Source: Chitinophagaceae bacterium
GTDB lineage: Bacteria > Bacteroidota > Bacteroidia > Chitinophagales > Chitinophagaceae
Reading direction: 5' to 3'
NCBI GenBank assembly: GCA_947446645.1
Contig: CANFHA010000010.1
Span: 1 to 64,000 of the forward strand
DNA: 64,000 nt
In this document: one piece after another, positions 60,475 through 64,000 of the stretch
Position numbering within the stretch: position 1 is the first letter of the stretch
How the letters are laid out: the number at the start of each line of letters is the position of its first letter
Notes under the pieces: model-generated
Databases searched by the model: none
What the model was told of the DNA's origin: nothing
What the model saw: only the letters and a program-made list of their open reading frames with translations
Translations under genes and position numbers: made by a program

Positions 60475-61191
60475 CTACTGAAAAAGGTAAGAAGCCTTTT
60501 CTATACTCTCCGGCTTACCAACGTCGATAAAAATGTTCCCGGAATGGTCATGCCCTTTTAATATTTCCGTTTTTGCAAGATGCAGGTATAGATCTATCAA
60601 TGAGAATTTGCCATCAAAAGGGATGTTTTTTAGCACATCGCCTGACAATACCTGGATGCCGCTGAATGCAAAGGGCTGCAATGGTGTCGCATTGCGCGAT
60701 ATTCTTTTCTCCCCGGTGCCGTTATTCGTCCAGCCACACAGGGTCATTTCAGCGTCGAACAGCAAGTGCCGGGATGATTCCCTGTTCATCACTGCCAGGG
60801 TCGCCATTGCCCTGCTTTCAGCGTGGGCTGTCAGCATTTTTTCAAGATCCAGTGTGGTAAGCACATCTACGTTCATGACCACAAAACTATCCTCGCCCTC
60901 AAAGAAGTGAGCTGCTTTCTTCAGTCCTCCGCCTGTTTCAAGAACTTCCTGCCGCTCATCAGAGATCACAACATTACTGCCAAAGTTATCGTGCTCATAA
61001 AGCACATCTTCTATCATGCCAGCAAAATGATGAACATTCACAATGACATCATATATTCCAAAGCGCTGCAGGTACCGTATGTTGTGCTCAAGAAGGGTTT
61101 TGTTATTTACCTCAGCCAGGGCTTTCGGGGCGTGATCAGTAAATGGTTTCAGGCGTGTGCCCAGGCCTGCGGCAAAAAGCATTGCTTTCAT
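60475..61191 (-). CDS. Nucleotidyltransferase (MurU/RmlA-like)
   Basis: A 238-residue NTP transferase. MKAMLFAAGLGTRLKPFTDH is the GxGxRxxP-type start with the nucleotide-binding Gly-rich loop and Arg; ETGGGLKKAAHFF and VVMNVDVLTT contain the metal-binding Asp; the C-terminus has FAFSGIQVLSGDVL. The size and the ETGGG motif resemble MurU, the uridylyltransferase of peptidoglycan recycling. No AmgK kinase is adjacent, so the substrate is uncertain. Convergent with recO: 1 nt lies between the stops. Confidence 0.85.
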   Translation of the reverse strand: MKAMLFAAGLGTRLKPFTDHAPKALAEVNNKTLLEHNIRYLQRFGIYDVIVNVHHFAGMIEDVLYEHDNFGSNVVISDERQEVLETGGGLKKAAHFFEGEDSFVVMNVDVLTTLDLEKMLTAHAESRAMATLAVMNRESSRHLLFDAEMTLCGWTNNGTGEKRISRNATPLQPFAFSGIQVLSGDVLKNIPFDGKFSLIDLYLHLAKTEILKGHDHSGNIFIDVGKPESIEKASYLFQ

Positions 61192-61317
61192 ATTTCAAAG
61201 CTAATCCAAAATTCAGAATTTAAAATTTGTAAAGGGTTATCGGCGTGCAACAATCCGCTGCACAAATTCCTATTTCCCGATTCCAAACCTTACATTTGCT
61301 GCAAATTTTATACACGT

Positions 61318-62238
61318 ATGTCTTTATTGTTAGTAGGTACAATGGCGTTTGATGCGCTTGAAACTCCATTTGGTAAGGTAGATCGTATTATTGGTGGGTC
61401 AGCAACATATGCTGCATGGGCTGCATCTTGTTTTACAAAACCTATACAGCTTGTTTCTATAGTAGGTGGTGATTTCCCGGATACGGAAAAGACGGAGCTG
61501 GAAGAGCGCAGTGTGAACTTTGAAGGGGTGGAAGTAGTGCCTGATGGCAAGTGTTTTTTCTGGAGCGGTAAATACCATATGGATCTCAATACCCGCGATA
61601 CGCTGGTTACAGAGCTGAACGTGCTTGCTGATTTTAACCCTAAAGTGCCTGCCGGCTACCAGGGTGCTGATTATGTAATGCTCGGCAATCTTGCTCCGGG
61701 TATACAAATAAGTGTGCTCAACCAGTTGGAGAAAAAGCCTAAGCTGGTGATCATGGATACCATGAACTACTGGATAGACACAGCCATGGACGATCTTACC
61801 AAGGTTCTTGGTATGATAGACCTGCTGATGATCAATGACAGCGAAGCCCGCCAGCTTACAGGTGAGCACTCACTGGTAAAAGCAGCAAAGAAGATACAGG
61901 GAATGGGCACCAAGTATGTGATCATAAAGAAAGGTGAACACGGCGCATTGCTGTTTTACGGAGATAAGATATTCTCGGCTCCGGCTATGCCGCTTGAAGA
62001 TGTATTTGATCCTACCGGTGCAGGTGATACGTTTGCGGGTGGTTTCATTGGCTACCTTGCCCGTATCGATGATATTTCGTTCGAAGCTATGAAAGCAGCC
62101 ATCATTATGGGCTCTTCTTTAGCATCTTACTGCGTTGAAAAATTCGGACCGATCAGGATGAAGGAAATTAACGCCGCTGATATACAGAACCGGGTGAATG
62201 AGTTCATAAGCCTGGCTAATTTCGAAATTAGAAATTGA
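61318..62238 (+). CDS. PfkB-family sugar kinase
   Basis: A 306-residue kinase. GGSATYAAWAASCFTKPIQL at the N-terminus is the PfkB substrate-binding region, and EDVFDPTGAGDTFAGGFIGY carries the DxxGAGD anion-hole and catalytic Asp. ASYCVEKFGPIRMKEI lies near the C-terminus. The substrate is not evident. The real start is 61318; the upstream open frame is antisense to the nucleotidyltransferase gene. Confidence 0.92.
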   Translation: MSLLLVGTMAFDALETPFGKVDRIIGGSATYAAWAASCFTKPIQLVSIVGGDFPDTEKTELEERSVNFEGVEVVPDGKCFFWSGKYHMDLNTRDTLVTELNVLADFNPKVPAGYQGADYVMLGNLAPGIQISVLNQLEKKPKLVIMDTMNYWIDTAMDDLTKVLGMIDLLMINDSEARQLTGEHSLVKAAKKIQGMGTKYVIIKKGEHGALLFYGDKIFSAPAMPLEDVFDPTGAGDTFAGGFIGYLARIDDISFEAMKAAIIMGSSLASYCVEKFGPIRMKEINAADIQNRVNEFISLANFEIRN

Positions 62239-62250
62239 TCTTAGTGAATA

Positions 62251-62294
62251 TTTAAATTGTAGAGACGGGATGCATCCCGTCTCTACAATTTAAA
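62251..62294. repeat. REP-like 44-nt perfect palindrome
   Basis: TTTAAATTGTAGAGACGGGA-TG followed by its exact complement. It shares the GAGACnGGATG core and the TGCA centre with the palindrome at 26909-26936, while the arms differ in a compensated way (CGG/CCG versus CAG/CTG). It lies 12 nt after the kinase stop. Confidence 0.8.
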
Positions 62295-62322
62295 CCCCTA
62301 CGTATTTTTAAACACAGTTATT

Positions 62323-63204
62323 ATGAAAATCACTCCCGGCGAAATTAAAACAGCGCAGCTGCACGCCTACTTACTTGGTTCTGTGGCCCCCAGGCCTATT
62401 TGTTTTGCCAGCACTATAGACAGCGAAGGAAACGCCAATCTGTCGCCGTTCAGCTTTTTTAATGTATTCGGGAGTAAGCCGCCAATATGTATTTTTTCTC
62501 CGGCACGCCGCGTGCGGGACAACACCATAAAGCATACACTGGAAAATGTGTATGATACCAAAGAGGTGGTTATAAACGTAGTGAACTTCAACATGGTGCA
62601 GCAGATGAACCTATCGAGCTGTGAGTATCCTAAAGGCACTGATGAGTTTGTGAAATCCGGCTTTACCCCCATAAAATCAGACCTGGTAAAGCCTTTCCGG
62701 GTAAAGGAATCGCCTGTGCAACTGGAGTGTAAGCTGCTGCAGGTGATAGAGACCGGCAAAGAGGGTGGGGCGGCCAACCTGATCATTTGTGAAGTAGTGT
62801 GTATGCACATCGACGACAATGTGCTGGATGAACATTTGAGGATAGATCCAAATAAAATTGACCTTGTTGCCCGCATGGGTGGCGATTACTATTGCCGTGC
62901 ATCCGGCAGTTCACTGTTTGAAGTACATAAGCCCAATGTAGAGCTGGGTGTAGGCGTAGATGCGCTCCCAGCGCACATTCGCCACAGCAGCATACTTACC
63001 GGCAACAATCTGGGTATGCTTGGCAACTGCACTACCATACCGGTAGTAAGCGAATTGTTGCAAGACGACCGATTAATGTCAATTCTAAAGGAATATGCGC
63101 ATGATGAGGACACGAAAACAGAGGCGCTGCATCAGTATGCAAAGGAGCTGCTTGATGGAAAGCAGGTAGACAAAGCGTGGCAGGTATTGATGGCTGGCGT
63201 GTAG
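62323..63204 (+). CDS. Flavin reductase-like (FMN-binding) protein
   Basis: A 293-residue flavoprotein. GSVAPRPICFASTIDSEGNA and NLSPFSFFNVFGSKPPICIF form the FMN-binding split barrel; the C-terminal 100 residues are an added helical extension (ALPAHIRHSSILTGNNLGML). Such proteins either reduce flavin or bind FMN in a small oxidoreductase. The substrate is unknown. Monocistronic after the REP-like palindrome. Confidence 0.9.
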   Translation: MKITPGEIKTAQLHAYLLGSVAPRPICFASTIDSEGNANLSPFSFFNVFGSKPPICIFSPARRVRDNTIKHTLENVYDTKEVVINVVNFNMVQQMNLSSCEYPKGTDEFVKSGFTPIKSDLVKPFRVKESPVQLECKLLQVIETGKEGGAANLIICEVVCMHIDDNVLDEHLRIDPNKIDLVARMGGDYYCRASGSSLFEVHKPNVELGVGVDALPAHIRHSSILTGNNLGMLGNCTTIPVVSELLQDDRLMSILKEYAHDEDTKTEALHQYAKELLDGKQVDKAWQVLMAGV

Positions 63205-63264
63205 AATAGTTCGCTTTCGACTCATCAAGGTAGGCATACAAAAAGTAAGAGCTATTTTGATTTT

Positions 63265-63459
63265 TTATTTGCCGATCGCAAGCAATACTTCTTTAACGAT
63301 CTTTGGGTGAAGCGACTTTCCAGCATGAAACGGAATAACTATCCTGTTTTTGCCCTTCATATAAATTCGGTGGCTACCGTTTGTTCTGATATGTCCATAC
63401 TCTGCTTTGAGCAACATGCTCTCGGCTTCCTTTGCAGTCAATATAGGCAGCTTAGGCAA
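63265..63459 (-). CDS. hicA: HicA-family toxin
   Basis: A 64-residue dsRBD-like toxin. The SHRIYMKGKNRIVIPFHAGK segment has the catalytic His of HicA (GSH), and the end is VLLAIGK. HicA cuts mRNA or tmRNA when not bound by HicB. It overlaps the end of hicB by 8 nt. Confidence 0.93.
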   Translation of the reverse strand: MPKLPILTAKEAESMLLKAEYGHIRTNGSHRIYMKGKNRIVIPFHAGKSLHPKIVKEVLLAIGK

Positions 63460-63676
63460 CCTTTACCTCCATTGTAGTTGTTAGCATTTCTTTATTCAGA
63501 GAATCTGCAATTTCTTCAGGGCTCATTGTTTCCAGGTATAAGTCAATTGCCTCTCTAATATTGGCTTTTGCTTCTTCAAAGCTATTACCTTGTGACTGAC
63601 AGCCGGGCAATTCAGGGCAATGAACATAATAGCCGTGCTCGTCTTCCATAAAAACAACATTCACCTTGTAAATCAT
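63452..63676 (-). CDS. hicB: HicB-family antitoxin
   Basis: A 74-residue antitoxin. DEHGYYVHCPELPGCQSQGN followed by SFEEAKANIREAIDLYLETM is the HicB core. The C-terminus is short, without an obvious ribbon-helix-helix or HTH DNA-binding domain, so it may bind DNA weakly. The hicB-hicA order is the less common one; it makes the antitoxin first. Confidence 0.93.
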   Translation of the reverse strand: MIYKVNVVFMEDEHGYYVHCPELPGCQSQGNSFEEAKANIREAIDLYLETMSPEEIADSLNKEMLTTTMEVKVA

Positions 63677-63834
63677 AAGCTCTCTTTAATCAAAACAAAT
63701 TTACCGGTTTTTCAACAATGTAAAACAATTCCATTTGTGTTAATAACGCGTGAATTTCACTTTCGCATAATACGGAAATAATATTTTGGTAATGTATTTG
63801 CAGGTAACTTTAGTATAACTAAAATGTTACTTGT

Positions 63835-64000
63835 ATGCTTTGGAGAAGATTTAGCGGGGAACCCCTGCGCACATCCATTAAAAATGCGGTAGAAGAAACG
63901 ATCATCAGGGAAACCGAAGCTGGTTATAAGCTCAAGGTATGTATAGGCACCGATTCGCAGGTGCGTGGAACAGATACTGAGTTTGCAACCGTCATCGTTT
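63835..64000 (+). CDS. YkuK/DUF458 family protein, 5' part (runs off the window)
   Basis: The first 55 codons are present: MLWRRFSGEPLRTSIKNAVE followed by KLKVCIGTDSQVRGTDTEF and ATVIV. The IGTDSQV segment is the first RNase H-like strand of the DUF458/YkuK family, whose Asp is a likely metal ligand. The start at 63835 is in frame with this core; an earlier ATG at 63824 is not. A -7-like box TAACTTTA (63805-63812) lies 22 nt upstream. Confidence 0.75.
   Translation, partial: MLWRRFSGEPLRTSIKNAVEETIIRETEAGYKLKVCIGTDSQVRGTDTEFATVIV

Noticed and set aside
60823-61317. Extension of the PfkB kinase frame upstream of 61318
   Set aside because: It is antisense to the nucleotidyltransferase gene; the kinase fold begins at MSLLLVGTMAFD.
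1-64000. CRISPR arrays, prophage or conjugative elements
   Set aside because: No regularly spaced repeats, integrase, capsid or transfer genes were seen. The only mobile-element protein is the RAYT.

Overview
The window is a chromosomal segment of a Bacteroidota bacterium, most likely of the order Chitinophagales (Chitinophagaceae-like). The evidence is a SusC/SusD pair, two proteins linked to type IX secretion (a cell-surface protein with a C-terminal sorting domain and a PorZ-like protein), the TAnnTTTG -7 promoter box in front of many genes, almost no Shine-Dalgarno sites, and many Lys-rich lipoproteins. The family-level placement is an inference.

Layout. 1-2500 holds the end of an rRNA operon (23S 3' end, 5S), a truncated second 5S copy with a duplicated terminator, and about 1.7 kb of repeat-rich DNA without convincing genes. 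2.5-8 kb has a DUF1697 protein, two small secreted proteins and a 1204-residue surface protein (Gly-rich head, ten Ig-like repeats, sorting domain). 8-26 kb is a mixed block: yidC, a possible small RNA, purN, a TMEM175-like channel, several small-domain proteins (DUF2071, DUF1801, AHSA1, DinB, YdeI), a ParE-type toxin-antitoxin pair, a di-haem peroxidase with a partner lipoprotein, an AraC-type regulator broken by an amber codon, an aminotransferase, a RAYT transposase behind comM, and a PadR/PspC operon. 27-29 kb holds yjjG followed by two toxin-antitoxin modules separated by a second, decayed yjjG 3' end. 29-42 kb is core RNA and translation machinery (pnp, rpsO, rplM-rpsI-rpsB-tsf) with two DUF3857 proteins between. 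42-49.6 kb is a SusC/SusD locus with two outer-membrane proteins. 49.8-56 kb has a MoxR/ChlI-like ATPase, an ArsC-like protein, a two-subunit CoA transferase, a membrane protein whose ACP halves are in reversed order, a SUI1 protein and a toxin-antitoxin pair with a nonsense-mutated toxin. 56-64 kb has a transketolase C-terminal half, porZ-recO, a nucleotidyltransferase, a PfkB kinase, a flavin reductase, hicBA and the start of a YkuK-like gene.

Themes. Five toxin-antitoxin modules lie in 64 kb, one with a dead toxin. Palindromic REP-like elements of at least three types occur, one of them embedded in the RAYT coding sequence. PNPase and ribosomal protein S2 both carry long Arg/Gly-rich C-terminal tails. 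Several -7 boxes sit only 3-7 nt from the start codon, suggesting leaderless mRNAs. The most unusual single gene is the permuted acyl-carrier-like membrane protein at 54529-55227; the most unusual arrangement is the repeated yjjG-tail plus toxin-antitoxin unit at 27.6-29.0 kb. All homology statements come from reading the sequence; no database search was run.
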